Positions 39,763 through 53,400 of a DNA stretch of 64,000 bases are shown here, piece after piece. Where the stretch lies: contig JBAIAA010000117.1 of NCBI GenBank assembly GCA_037893245.1, positions 496,001 to 560,000 on the forward strand, in the 5' to 3' direction. The translations under genes were made by a program, and so were the position numbers. Below the pieces are notes generated by a model. It saw only the letters and a program-made list of their open reading frames with translations. It ran no database searches and had not been told where the DNA came from. Origin of the DNA: Crossaster papposus. Its lineage: Eukaryota; Echinodermata; Asteroidea; Velatida; Solasteridae. The number at the start of each line of letters is the position of its first letter. Position 1 is the stretch's first letter.

Positions 39763-42365
39763 AACAAACACTTTTCGGGGTTTTTTCACCGTCAGAACAC
39801 CAAATGGACTTCCAACACTCCCAAACGGTCTATAGGCCTCAATGAGCCTAACAAACACTTTTCGGTTTTTTGCAACGCCAGAACACAAAATAGACTTCCA
39901 ACGCTCCCAAATGGTCTATAGAGCTCATTTAGCCTAACAAACACTTTTCGGGTTTTGTTCACCATCAGAACACGAAATGGACTTCCAAAGCTCCCAAATG
40001 GTCTATAGCGCTCAATGAGCCTAACAAACACTTTTCGGTTTTTGTCACCGTCAAAACACGAAATGGACTTTCAACACTCCCAAACGGTCTATAGGCCTCA
40101 ATGAGCGTAACAAACACTTTTCGGGTTTTTCCCCCGTCAGAACACAAAATAGACTTCCAACGCTCCTAAATGGTCTATAGAGCTCATTTAGCCTAACAAA
40201 CACTTTTCGGGTTTTGTTCACCATCAGAACACGAAATGGACTTCCAACGCTCCCAAATGGTCTATAGCGCTCAATGAGCCTAACAAACACTTTTCGGGTT
40301 TTTTCACCGTCAGAACACCAAATGGACATCCAACGCTCCCAAATGGTCTATAGAGCTCATTTAGCCTAAGAAAAACTTTTCGGGTTTTGTTCACCATCAG
40401 AACACGAAATGGACTTCCAACGCTCCCCAATGGTCTATAGCGCTCAATGAGCCTAACAAACACTTTTCGGGTTTTTTCACCGTCAGAACACAAAATAGAC
40501 TTCCAACTCTCCCAAATGGTCTATAGAGCTCATTTAAGCCTGACAAAACACTTTTCGAGTTTTGTTCACCATCAGAACACGAAATGGACTTCCAACGCTC
40601 CCAAATGGTCTATAGCGCTCAATGAGCCTAACAAACACTTTTCGGGTTTTTTCACCGTCAGAACACAAATTAGACTTCCAACGCTCCCAAATGGTCTATA
40701 GCGCTCATTTAGCCTAACAAACACTTTTCGGGTTTTTTTCACCGTCAGAACACCAAATGGACTTCCAACACTCCCAAACGGTCTATAGGCCTCAATGAGC
40801 CTAACAAACACATTTCGGTTTTTTGCACCGCCAGAACACAAAATAGACTTCCAACGCTCCCAAATGGTCTATAGAGCTCATTTAGCCTAACAAACACTTT
40901 TCGGGTTTTGTTCACCATCAGAACACGAAATGGACTTCCAAAGCTCCCAAATGGTCTATAGCGCTCAATGAGCCTAACAAACACTTTTCGGTTTTTTTCA
41001 CCGTCAAAACACGAAATGGACTTTCAACACTCCCAAATGGTCTATAGCGCTCAATAAGCCTAACAAACACTTTTCGGGGTTTTTTCACCGTCAGAACACC
41101 AAATGGACTTCCAACACTCCCAAACGGTCTATAGGCCTCAATGAGCCTAACAAACACTTTTCGGTTTTTTGCAACGCCAGAACACAAAATAGACTTCCAA
41201 CGCTCCCAAATGGTCTATAGAGCTCATTTAGCCTAACAAACACTTTTCGGGTTTTGTTCACCATCAGAACACGAAATGGACTTCCAAAGCTCCCAAATGG
41301 TCTATAGCGCTCAATGAGCCTAACAAACACTTTTCGGTTTTTGTCACCGTCAAAACACGAAATGGACTTTCAACACTCCCAAACGGTCTATAGGCCTCAA
41401 TGAGCGTAACAAACACTTTTCGGGTTTTTCCCCCGTCAGAACACAAAATAGACTTCCAACGCTCCTAAATGGTCTATAGAGCTCATTTAGCCTAACAAAC
41501 ACTTTTCGGGTTTTGTTCACCATCAGAACACGAAATGGACTTCCAACGCTCCCAAATGGTCTATAGCGCTCAATGAGCCTAACAAACACTTTTCGGGTTT
41601 TTTCACCGTCAGAACACCAAATGGACATCCAACGCTCCCAAATGGTCTATAGAGCTCATTTAGCCTAAGAAAAACTTTTCGGGTTTTGTTCACCATCAGA
41701 ACACGAAATGGACTTCCAACGCTCCCCAATGGTCTATAGCGCTCAATGAGCCTAACAAACACTTTTCGGGTTTTTTCACCGTCAGAACACAAAATAGACT
41801 TCCAACTCTCCCAAATGGTCTATAGAGCTCATTTAAGCCTGACAAACACTTTTCGAGTTTTGTTCACCATCAGAACACGAAATGGACTTCCAACGCTCCC
41901 AAATGGTCTATAGCGCTCAATGAGCCTAACAAACACTTTTCGGGTTTTTTCACCGTCAGAACACAAATTAGACTTCCAACGCTCCCAAATGGTCTATAGC
42001 GCTCATTTAGCCTAACAAACACTTTTCGGGTTTTTTTCACCGTCAGAACACCAAATGGACTTCCAACACTCCCAAACGGTCTATAGGCCTCAATGAGCCT
42101 AACAAACACATTTCGGTTTTTTGCACCGCCAGAACACAAAATAGACTTCCAACGCTCCCAAATGGTCTATAGAGCTCATTTAGCCTAACAAACACTTTTC
42201 GGGTTTTGTTCACCATCAGAACACGAAATGGACTTCCAAAGCTCCCAAATGGTCTATAGCGCTCAATGAGCCTAACAAACACTTTTCGGTTTTTTTCACC
42301 GTCAAAACACGAAATGGACTTTCAACACTCCCAAATGGTCTATAGCGCTCAATAAGCCTAACAAA
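39762..42365. repeat. 1,299-bp duplication, 2 copies
   Basis: Copies of about 39762-41061 and 41061-42365. Shared marks include 'tttttcccccgtcag', 'aatgagcgtaac', 'gctccccaatgg', 'cctaagaaaaac' and 'ttccaaagctccc'. After 40541 the offset is 1298 because one copy has an extra a in 'gacaaaacac'. Neither copy contains a short monomer, the longest such gap in the window (39046 to 42562). Confidence 0.86.
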
Positions 42366-45011
42366 CACTTTTCGGGTTTTTCCACCGTCAGGACACAAAA
42401 TAGACTTCCAACGCTCCCAAATGGTCTATAGGCCTCAATGAGCCTAACAAACACTTTTCGGGTTTTCTTCACCGTCGAACACAAAATAGACTTCCAACGC
42501 TCCCAAATGGTCTATAGCGCTCATTTAGCCTAACAAACACTTTTCGGGTTTTTTTCACCATCAGCTATAGGCTTCAATGAGCCTAACAAACACTTTTCGG
42601 TTTTTTTCACCGCCAGAACACCAAATGGACATCCAACGCTCCCAAATGTTGTATAGTGCTCAATGAGCCTAACAAACACTTTTCGGGTTTTTTCACCGTC
42701 AGAACACAAAATAGACTTCCAACGCTCCCAAATGGTCTATAGCGCTCATTTAGCCTAACAAACACTTTTCGGGTTTTGTTCACCATCAGAACACGAAATG
42801 GACTTCCAACACTCCCAAATGGTCTATAGCGCTCAATGAGCCTAACAAACACTTTTCGGTTTTTTCACCATCAGCTATAGGCCTCAATGAGCCTAACAAA
42901 CACTTTTCGGTTTTTCTCACCGTCAAAACACGAAATGGACTTTCAACACTCCCAAATGGTCTATAGCGCTCAATAAGCCTAACAAACACTTTTCGGTTTT
43001 TTTCACCGTCAGAACACAAATTAGACTTCCAACGCTCCCAAATGGTCTATAGCGCTCATTTAGCCTAACAAACATTTTTCGGGTTTTTTTCACCGTCAGA
43101 ACACCAAATGGACTTCCAACACTCCCAAACGGTCTATAGGCCTCAATGAGCCTAACAAACACTTTTCAAGTTTTTTCACCGTCAGAACACAAAATAGACT
43201 TCCAACGCTCCCAAATGGTCTATAGAGCTCATTTAGCCTAACAAACCCTTTTCGGTTTTTTTCACCATCAGAACACGAAATGGACTTCCAATACTCCCAA
43301 ATGGTCTATAGAGCTCATTGAGCCTAACAAACACTTTTCGGTTTTTTTCACCATCAGAACACGAAATGGACTTCCAATACTCCCAAATGGTCGATAGCGC
43401 TCAATAAGCGTAACAAACACTTTTCGGTTTTTCTCACCGTCAGAACACCAAATGGACATCCAACGCTCCCAAATGTTCTGTAGTGCTCAATGAGCCTAAC
43501 AAACACTTTTCGGGTTTTGTTCACCATCAGCTATAGGCCTCAATGAGCCTAACACACACTTTTCGGGTTTTTTCACCGTCAGAACACAAAATAGACTTCC
43601 AACGCTCCCAAATGGTCTATAGAGCTCATTTAGCCTAACAAACCCTTTTCGGTTTTTTTCACCATCAGAACACGAAATGGACTTCCAATACTCCCAAATG
43701 GTCTATAGAGCTCATTGAGCCTAACAAACACTTTTCGGTTTTTTTCACCATCAGAACACGAAATGGACTTCCAATACTCCCAAATGGTCGATAGCGCTCA
43801 ATAAGCCTAACAAACACTTTTCGGGTTTTTTCACAGTCAGAACACAAATTAGACTTCCAACGCTCCCAAATGGTCTATAGAGCTCATTTAGCCTAACAAA
43901 AACTTTTCGGGTTTTGTTCACCATCAAAACACGAAATGGACTTCCAACGCTCCCAAATGGTCTATAGCGCTCAATGAGCCTAACAAACACTTCTCGGGTT
44001 TTTTCACCGTCAGAACACCAAATGGACATCCAACGCTCCCAAATGTTTTATAGTGCTCAATGAGCCTAACAAACACTTTTCGGGTTTTTTCACCGTCAGA
44101 ACACAAAATAGACTTCCAACGCTCCCAAATGGTCTATAGAGCTCATTTAGCCTAACAAACACTTTTCGGGTTTTGTTCACCATCAGAACACGAAATGGAC
44201 TTCCAACGCTCCCAAATGGTCTATAGCGCTCAATGAGCCTAACAAACACTTTTCGTTATTTTTCACCATCAGCTATAGGCCTCAATGAGCCTAACAAACA
44301 CTTTTCGGGTTTTTTCACCGTCAGAACACAAAATAGACTTCCAACGCTCCTAAATCGTCTATAGAGCTCATTTAGCCTAACAAACACTTTTCGGGTTTTG
44401 TTCACCATCAGAACACGAAATGGACTTCCAACGCTCCCAAATGGTCTATAGCGCTCTATGAGCCTAACAAACACTTTTCGGGTTTTTTCACCGTCAGAAC
44501 ACCAAATGGACATCCAACGCTCCCAAATGGTCTATAGAGCTCATTTAGCCTAACAAAAACTTTTCGGGTTTTGTTCACCATCAGAACACGAAATGGACTT
44601 CCAACGCTCCCAAATGGTCTATAGCGCTCAATGAGCCTAACAAACACTTTTCGGGTTTTTTCACCGTCAGAACACAAAATAGACTTTCAACTCTCCCAAA
44701 TGGTCTATAGAGCTCATTTAAGCCTGACAAACACTTTTCGGGTTTTGTTCACCATCAGAACACGAAATGGACTTCCAACGCTCCCAAATGGTCTATAGCG
44801 CTCAATGAGCCTAACAAACACTTTTCGGGTTTTTTCACCGTCAGAACACAAATTAGACTTCCAACGCTCCCAAATTGTCTATAGCGCTCATTTAGCCTAC
44901 AAAACACTTTTCGGTTTTTTTTCACCGTCAGAACACCAAATGGACTTCCAACACTCCCAAACGGTCTATAGGCCTCAATGAGCCTAACAAACACTTTTCG
45001 GTTTTTTGCAC
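42365..45011. repeat. Mixed monomers with a 397-bp echo
   Basis: Satellite only. Short monomers lie at 42562, 42872, 43528 and 44270. About 43190-43410 is repeated at about 43587-43807 (offset 397), including the 'aaaccctttt' variant. From 44690, A-B-A-E groups with 'tttaagcctgac' begin; these continue into the next block. Confidence 0.78.
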
Positions 45012-46636
45012 CGTCAGAACACAAAATAGACTTTCAACTCTCCCAAATGGTCTATAGAGCTCATTTAAGCCTGACAAACACTTTTCGGGTTTTGTTCACC
45101 ATCAGAACACGAAATGGACTTCCAACGCTCCCAAATGGTCTATAGCGCTCAATGAGCCTAACAAACACTTTTCGGGTTTTTTCACCGTCAGAACACAAAT
45201 TAGACTTCCAACGCTCCCATTTGGTCTATAGCGCTCATTTAGCCTAAAAAACACTTTTCGGTTTTTTTTCACCGTCAGAACACCAAATGGACTTCCAACA
45301 CTCCCAAACGGTCTATAGGCCTCAATGAGCCTAACAAACACTTTTTGGTTTTTTGCACCGTCAGAACACAAAATAGACTTCCAACGCTCCCAAATGGTCT
45401 ATAGAGCTCATTTAGCCTAACAAACACTTTTCGGGTTTTGTTCACCATCAGAACACGAAATGGACTTCCAACGCTCCCAAATGGTCTATAGCGCTCAATG
45501 AGCCTAACAAACACTTTTCGGTTTTTTTCACCGTCAAAACACGAAATGGACTTTCAACACTCCCAAATGGTCTATAGCGCTCAATAAGCCTAACAAACAC
45601 TTTTCGGGTTTTTCCACCGTCAGAACACAAAATAGACTTCCAACGCTCCCAAATGGTCTATAGGCCTCAATGAGCCTAACAAACACTTTTCGGGTTTTCT
45701 TCACCGTCGAACACAAAATAGACTTCCAACGCTCCCAAATGGTCTATAGCGCTCATTTAGCCTAACAAAAACTTTTCGGGTTTTGTTCACCATCAGAACA
45801 CGAAATGGACTTCCAACGCTCCCAAATGGTCTATAGCGCTCAATGAGCCTAACAAACACTTTTCGGGTTTTTTCACCGTCAGAACACAAAATAGACTTTC
45901 AACTCTCCCAAATGGTCTATAGAGCTCATTTAAGCCTGACAAACACTTTTCGGGTTTTGTTCACCATCAGAACACGAAATGGACTTCCAACGCTCCCAAA
46001 TGGTCTATAGCGCTCAATGAGCCTAACAAACACTTTTCGGGTTTTTTCACCGTCAGAACACAAATTAGACTTCCAACGCTCCCAAATGGTCTATAGCGCT
46101 CATTTAGCCTACAAAACACTTTTCGGTTTTTTTTCACCGTCAGAACACCAAATGGACTTCCAACACTCCCAAACGGTCTATAGGCCTCAATGAGCCTAAC
46201 AAACACTTTTTGGTTTTTTGCACCGTCAGAACACAAAATAGACTTCCAACGCTCCCAAATGGTCTATAGAGCTCATTTAGCCTAACAAACACTTTTCGGG
46301 TTTTGTTCACCATCAGAACACGAAATGGACTTCCAACGCTCCCAAATGGTCTATAGCGCTCAATGAGCCTAACAAACACTTTTCGGTTTTTTTCACCGTC
46401 AAAACACGAAATGGACTTTCAACACTCCCAAATGGTCTATAGCGCTCAATAAGCCTAACAAACACTTTTCGGGTTTTTCCACCGTCAGAACACAAAATAG
46501 ACTTCCAACGCTCCCAAATGGTCTATAGGCCTCAATGAGCCTAACAAACACTTTTCGGGTTTTCTTCACCGTCGAACACAAAATAGACTTCCAACGCTCC
46601 CAAATGGTCTATAGCGCTCATTTAGCCTAACAAACA
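45011..46636. repeat. 865-bp duplication, 2 copies
   Basis: Copies of about 45011-45876 and 45876-46636. Shared marks are 'agactttcaactctccc', 'tttaagcctgac' and 'ctttttggttttttgc'. The start also resembles 44664-45010 (offset 347, four monomers). The two copies differ at places such as 'cccatttgg' (45218, first copy only). Confidence 0.83.
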
Positions 46637-46658
46637 CTTTTCGGTTTTTTTTTACCAT

Positions 46659-46762
46659 CAGCTATAGGCTTCAATGAGCCTAACAAACACTTTTCGGTTT
46701 TTTTCACCATCAGCTATAGGCCTCAATGAGCCTAACAAACACTTTTCGGTTTTTTTCATCGT
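46659..46762. repeat. Adjacent pair of short monomers
   Basis: Two 52-bp short monomers lie directly side by side, the only such case I found; elsewhere the smallest spacing is about 310 bp. In the matching place in dispersed block copy 2 the two short monomers are at 34280 and 34591, separated by three full monomers. The 259-bp difference equals three full monomers. Confidence 0.88.
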
Positions 46763-49700
46763 CAGAACACAAAATAGACTTCCTACGCTCCTAAATGGTC
46801 TATAGAGCTCATTTAGCCTAACAAACACTTTTCGGGTTTTGTTCACCATCAGAACACGAAATGGACTTCCAACGCTCCCAAATGGTCTATAGCGCTCAAT
46901 GAGCCTAACAAACACTTTTCGGGTTTTTTCACCGTCAGAACACAAATTAGACTTCCAACGCTCCCAAATGGTCTATAGCGCTCATTTAGCCTAACAAACA
47001 CTTTTCGGGGTTTTTTCACCGTCAGAACACCAAATGGACTTCCAACACTCCCAAATGGTCTATAGAGCTCATTTAGCCTAACAAATCCTTTTCGGTTTTT
47101 TTCACCATCAGAACACGAAATGGACTTCCAATACTCCCAAATGGTCTATAGAGCTCATTGAGCCTAACAAACACTTTTCGGGTTTTTTCACCATCAGAAC
47201 ACGAAATGGACTTCCAATACTCCCAAATGGTCGATAGCGCTCAATAAGCGTAACAAACAATTTTCGGTTTTTCTCACCGTCAAAACACCAAATGGACTTT
47301 CAACACTCCCAAATGGTCTATAGCGATCAATAAGCCTAACAAACACTTTTCGGTTTTTGTCACGGTCAAAACACGAAAAGGACTTCCAATACTCCCACAT
47401 GGTCTATATACCTCAATGAGCCTAACAAACACTTTTCGGGTTTTCTTCACCGTCGAACACAAAATAGACTTCCAACGCTCCCAAATGGTCTATAGCGCTC
47501 ATTTAGCCTAACAAACACTTTTCGGTTTTTTTCACCATCAGCTATAGGCCTCAATGAGCCTAACAAACACTTTTCGGTTTTTTTCACCGCTAGAACACCA
47601 AATGGACATCCAACGCTCCCAAATGTTGTATAGTGCTCAATGAGCCTAACAAACACTTTTCGGATTTTTTCACCGTCAGAACACAAAATAGACTTCCAAC
47701 GCTCCCAAATGGTCTATAGACCTCATTTAGCCTAACAAACACTTTTCGGTTTTTTTCACCGCCAGAACACCAAATGGACATCCAACGCTCCCAAATGTTG
47801 TATAGTGCTCAATGAGCCTAACAAACACTTTTCGGGTTTTTTCACCGTCAGAACACAAAATAGACTTCCAACCCTCCCAAATGGTCTATAGAGCTCATTT
47901 AGCCTAACAAACACTTTTCCGGTTTTGTTCACCATCAGAACACGAAATGGACTTCCAACGCTCCCAAATGGTCTATAGCGCTCAATGAGCCTAACAAACA
48001 CTTTTCGGTTTTTCTCACCGTCAAAACACGAAATGGACTTTCAACACTCCCAAATGGTCTATAGCGCTCAATAAGCCTAACAAACACTTTTCGGGTTTTT
48101 CCACCTTCAGAACACAAAATAGACTTCCAACGCTCCCAAATGGTATATAGGCCTCAATGAGCCTGACAAACACTTTTCGGGTTTTCTTCACCGTCGAACA
48201 CAAAATAGACTTCCAACGCTCCCAAATGGTCTATAGCGCTCATTTAGCCTAACAAACACTTTTCGGGTTTTTTCACCATCAGCTATAGGCTTCAATGAGC
48301 CTAACAAACACTTTTCGGTTTTTTTCACCGCCAGAACACCAAATGGACATCCAACGCTCCCAAATGTTGTATAGTGCTCAATGAGCCTAACAAACACTTT
48401 TCGGGTTTTTTCACCGTCAGAACACAAAATAGACTTCCAACGCTCCCAAATGGTCTATAGAGCTCATTTAGCCTAACAAACACTTTTCGGGTTTTGTTCA
48501 CCATCAGAACACGAAATGGACTTCCAACGCTCCCAAATGGTCTATAGCGCTCAATGAGCCTAACAAACACTTTTCGGTTTTTTTCACCATCAGCTATAGG
48601 CCTCAATGAGCCTAACAAACACTTTTCGGTTTTTTTCACCGTCAGAACACAAAATAGACTTCCTACGCTCCTAAATGGTCTATAGAGCTCATTTAGCCTA
48701 ACAAACACTTTTCGGGTTTTGTTCACCATCAGAACACGAAATGGACTTCCAACGCTCCCAAATGGTCTATAGCGCTCAATGAGCCTAACAAACACTTTTC
48801 GGGTTTTTTCACCGTCAGAACACAAATTAGACTTCCAACGCTCCCAAATGGTCTATAGCGCTCATTTAGCCTAACAAACACTTTTCGGGGTTTTTTCACC
48901 GTCAGAACACCAAATGGACTTCCAACACTCCCAAACGGTCTATAGGCCTCAATGAGCCTAACAAACACTTTTCGGTTTTTTGCACCGTCAGAACACAAAA
49001 TAGACTTCCAACGCTCCCAAATGGTCTATAGAGCTCATTTAGCCTAACAAACACTTTTCGGGTTTTGTTCACCATCAGAACACGAAATGGACTTCCAACG
49101 CTCCCAAATGGTCTATAGCGCTCAATGAGCCTAACAAACACTTTTCGGTTTTTTTCACCGTCAAAACACGAAATGGACTTTCAACACTCCCAAATGGTCT
49201 ATAGCGCTCAATAAGCCTAACAAACACTTTTCGGGTTTTTCCACCGTCAGAACACAAAATAGACTTCCAACGCTCCCAAATGGTCTATAGGCCTCAATGA
49301 GCCTAACAAACACTTTTCGGGTTTTCTTCACCGTCGAACACAAAATAGACTTCCAACGCTCCCAAATGGTCTATAGCGCTCATTTAGCCTAACAAACACT
49401 TTTCGGGTTTTTTCACCATCAGCTATAGGCTTCAATGAGCCTAACAAACACTTTTCGGTTTTTTTCACCGCCAGAACACCAAATGGACATCCAACGCTCC
49501 CAAATGTTGTATAGTGCTCAATGAGCCTAACAAACACTTTTCGGGTTTTTTTCACTGTCAGAACACAAAATAGACTTCCAACGCTCCCAAATGGTCTATA
49601 GAGCTCATTTAGCCTAACAAACACTTTTCGGTTTTTGTTCACCATCAGAACACGAAATGGACTTCCAACACTCCCAAATGGTCTATAGCGCTCAATGAGC

Positions 49701-50100
49701 CTAACAAACACTTTTTCGGGTTTTTTCACCATCAGCTATAGGCCTCAATGAGCCTAACAAACACTTTTCGGGTTTTTTCACGGTCAGAACACAAAATAGA
49801 CTTCCAACGCTCCTAAATGGTCTATAGAGCTCATTTAGCCTAACAAACACTTTTCGGGTTTTGTTCACCATCAGAACACGAAATGGACTTCCAACACTCC
49901 CAAATGGTCTATAGCGCTCAATAAGCCTAACAAACACTTTTCGGGTTTTTTCACCGTCAGAACACAAATTGGACTTCCAACGCTCCCAAATGGTCTATAG
50001 CGCTCATTTAGCCTAACAAACACTTTTCGGGTTTTTTTCACCGTCAGAACACCAAATGGACTTCCAACACTCCCAAACGGTCTATAGGCCTCAATGAGCC
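46670..50100. repeat. Dispersed ~3-kb block, copy 3
   Basis: Third copy of the block. It has lost monomers against copy 2 in two places: three monomers at its left border, where two short monomers now touch (46659 and 46711), and one monomer near 49872, where a chimeric unit remains. Extra single bases, such as 'actttttcggg' near 49711, shift the offset by one. Confidence 0.83.
49872..49957. repeat. Chimeric B/D monomer
   Basis: This 86-bp monomer begins as class B ('cagaacacgaaatgg', 'acttcc') and continues as class D ('caacactccc', 'agcgctcaataagcc'). The matching place in dispersed block copy 2 (37750-37920) has a whole B followed by a whole D. One monomer length is missing here, as expected from an in-register crossover within the monomer. 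Confidence 0.82.
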
Positions 50101-50146
50101 TAACAAACACTTTTCGGGTTTTGTTCACCATCAGAACACGAAATGG

Positions 50147-53100
50147 ACTTCCAACGCTCCCAAATGGTCTATAGAGCTCATTTAGCCTAACAAAAACTTT
50201 TCGGGTTTTGTTCACCATCAGAACACGAAATGGACTTCCAACGCTCCCAAATGGTCTAAAGCGCTCAATGAGCCTAACAAACACTTTTCGGTTTTTTTCA
50301 CCGTCAGAACACCAAATGGACATCCAACGCTCCCAAATGTTCTATAGTGCTCAATGAGCCTAACAAACACTTTTCGGGTTTTTTCACCGTCAGAACACAA
50401 AATAGACTTCCAACTCTCCCAAATGGTCTATAGAGCTCATTTAGCCTAACAAACACTTCTCGGGTTTTGTTCACCATCAGAACACGAAATGGACTTCCAA
50501 CGCTCCCAAATGGTCTATAGCGCTCAATGAGCCTAACAAACACTTTTCGGGTTTTTTCACCGTCAGAACACAAATTAGACTTCCAACGCTCCCAAATGGT
50601 CTATAGCGCTCATTTAGCCTAACATACACTTTTCGGGTTTTTTTCACCGTCAGAACACCAAATGGACTTCCAACACTCCCAAACGGTCTATAGGCCTCAA
50701 TGAGCCTAACAAACACTTTTCGGTTTTTTTCACCGTCAGAACACAAAATAGACTTCCAACGCTCCCAAATGGTCTATAGAGCTCATTTAGCCTAACAAAT
50801 CCTTTTCGGTTTTTTTCACCATCAGAACACGAAATGGACTTCCAATACTCCCAAATGGTCTATAGAGCTCATTGAGCCTAACAAACACTTTTCGGTTTTT
50901 TTCACCATCAGAACACGAAATGGACTTCCAATACTCCCAAATGGTCGATAGCGCTCAATAAGCGTAACAAACACTTTTCGGTTTTTCTCACCGTCAAAAC
51001 ACCAAATGGACTTTCAACACTCCTAAATGGTCTATAGCGATCAATAAGCCTAACAAACACTTTTCGGTTTTTTTTCACGGTCAAAACACGAAATGGACTT
51101 CCAATACTCCCACATGGTCTATAGACCTCAATGAGCCTAACAAACACTTTTCGGGTTTTTTCACCGTCAGAACACAAAATAGACTTCCAACTCTCCCAAA
51201 TGGTCTATAGAGCTCATTTAGCCTAACAAACACTTCTCGGGTTTTGTTCACCATCAGAACACGAAATGGACTTCCAACGCTCCCAAATGGTCTATAGCGC
51301 TCAATGAGCCTAACAAACACTTTTCGGGTTTTTTCACCGTCAGAACACAAATTAGACTTCCAACGCTCCCAAATGGTCTATAGCGCTCATTTAGCCTAAC
51401 AAACACTTTTCGGTGTTTTTTCACCGTCAGAACACCAAATGGACTTCCAACACTCCCAAACGGTCTATAGGCCTCAATGAGCCTAACAAACACTTTTCGG
51501 TTTTTTTCACCGTCAGAACACAAAATAGACTTCCAACGCTCCCAAATGGTCTATAGAGCTCATTTAGCCTAACAAATCCTTTTCGGTTTTTTTTCACTAT
51601 CAGAACACGAAATGGACTTCCAATACTCCCAAATGGTCTATAGAGCTCATTGAGCCTAACAAACACTTTTCGGGTTTTTTCACCATCAGAACACGAAATG
51701 GACTTCCAATACTCCCAAATGGTCGATAGCGCTCAATAAGCGTAACAAACACTTTTCGGTTTTTCTCACCGTCAAAACACCAAATGGACTTTCAACACTC
51801 CCAAATGGTCTATAGCGATCAATAAGCCTAACAAACACTTTTCGGTTTTTTTCACGGTCAAAACACGAAATGGACTTCCAATACTCCCAAATGTTGTATA
51901 GTGCTCAATGAGCCTAACAAACACTTTTCGGGTTTTTTCACCGTCAGAACACAAAATAGACTTCCAACGCTCCCAAATGGTCTATAGAGCTCATTTAGCC
52001 TAACAAACACTTTTCGGGTTTTTTCACCGCCAGAACACGAAATGGACTTCCAACGCTCCCAAATGGTCTATAGCGCTCAATGAGCCTAACAAACACTTTT
52101 CGGTTTTTTTCACCATCAGCTATAACCCTCAATGAGCCTAACAAACACTTTTCGGTTTTTTTCACCGTCAGAACACAAAATAGACTTCCAACGCTCCCAA
52201 ATGGTCTATAGAGCTCATTTAGCCTAACAAACACTTTTCGGGTTTTTTTCACCATCAGAACACGAAATGGACTTCCAACGCTCCCAAATGGTCTATAGCG
52301 CTCAATGAGCCTAACAAACACTTTTCGTTTTTTCTCACCGTCAAAACACGAAATGGACTTTCAACACTCCCAAATGGTCTATAGCGCTCAATAAGCCTAA
52401 CAAACACTTTTCGGGTTTTTCCACCTTCAGAACACAAAATAGACTTCCAACGCTCCCAAATGGTCTATAGCGCTCATTTAGCCTAACAAACACTTTTCGG
52501 GTTTTTTCACCATCAGCTATAGGCTTCAATGAGCCTAACAAACACTTTTTGGGTTTTTTCACCGCCAGAACACCAAATGGACATCCAACGCTCCCAAATG
52601 GTCTATAGAGCTCATTTAGCCTAACAAATCCTTTTCGGTTTTTTTCACCATCAGAACACGAAATGGACTTCCAATACTCCCAAATGGTCTATAGAGCTCA
52701 ATGAGCCTAACAAACACTTTTCGGGTTTTTTCACCATCAGAACACGAAATGGACTTCCAATACTCCCAAATGGTCGATAGCGCTCAATAAGCGTAACAAA
52801 CACTTTTCGGTTTTTCTCACCGTCAAAACACCAAATGGACTTTCAACACTCCCAAATGGTCTATAGCGCTCAATAAGCCTAACAAACACTTTTCGGGTTT
52901 TTTCACAGTCAGAACACAAATTAGACTTCCAACGCTCCCAAATGGTCTATAGAGCTCATTTAGCCTAACAAAAACTTTTCGGGTTTTGTTCTCCATCAGA
53001 ACACGAAATGGACTTCCAACGCTCCCAAATGGTCTATAGCGCTCAATAAGCCTAACAAACACTTTTCGGTTTTTCTCACCGTCAGAACACCAAATAGACA

Positions 53101-53400
53101 TCCAACGCTCCCAAATGTTCTATAGTGCTCAATGAGCCTAACAAACACTTTTCGGGTTTTTTCACCGTCAGAACACAAAATAGACTTCCAACTCTCCCAA
53201 ATGGTCTATAGAGCTCATTTAGCCTAACAAACACTTCTCGGGTTTTGTTCACCATCAGAACACGAAATGGACTTCCAACGCTCCCAAATGGTCTATAGCG
53301 CTCAATGAGCCTAACAAACACTTTTCGGGTTTTTTCACCGTCAGAACACAAATTAGACTTCCAACGCTCCCAAATGGTCTATAGCGCTCATTTAGCCTAA
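50147..53400. repeat. ~3.2-kb block, copy 1 of a separated pair
   Basis: Matches about 54875-58045 at an offset of 4728 at first, then 4641 and 4640. Shared marks include 'ggtctaaagcgctc' (50255 and 54983), the F-D'-H group, 'ctcctaaatgg' inside D', and short monomers at 52117 and 56757, and 52514 and 57154. The drop from 4728 to 4641 is one monomer missing in the second copy near 55549. Confidence 0.83.

Noticed and set aside
40447-40701. Plus-strand open frame, and another at 61620-61835
   Set aside because: Each is the same repeat read on the other strand over three or fewer monomers. They are open only because of a local one-base indel or substitution, and nothing else supports them.
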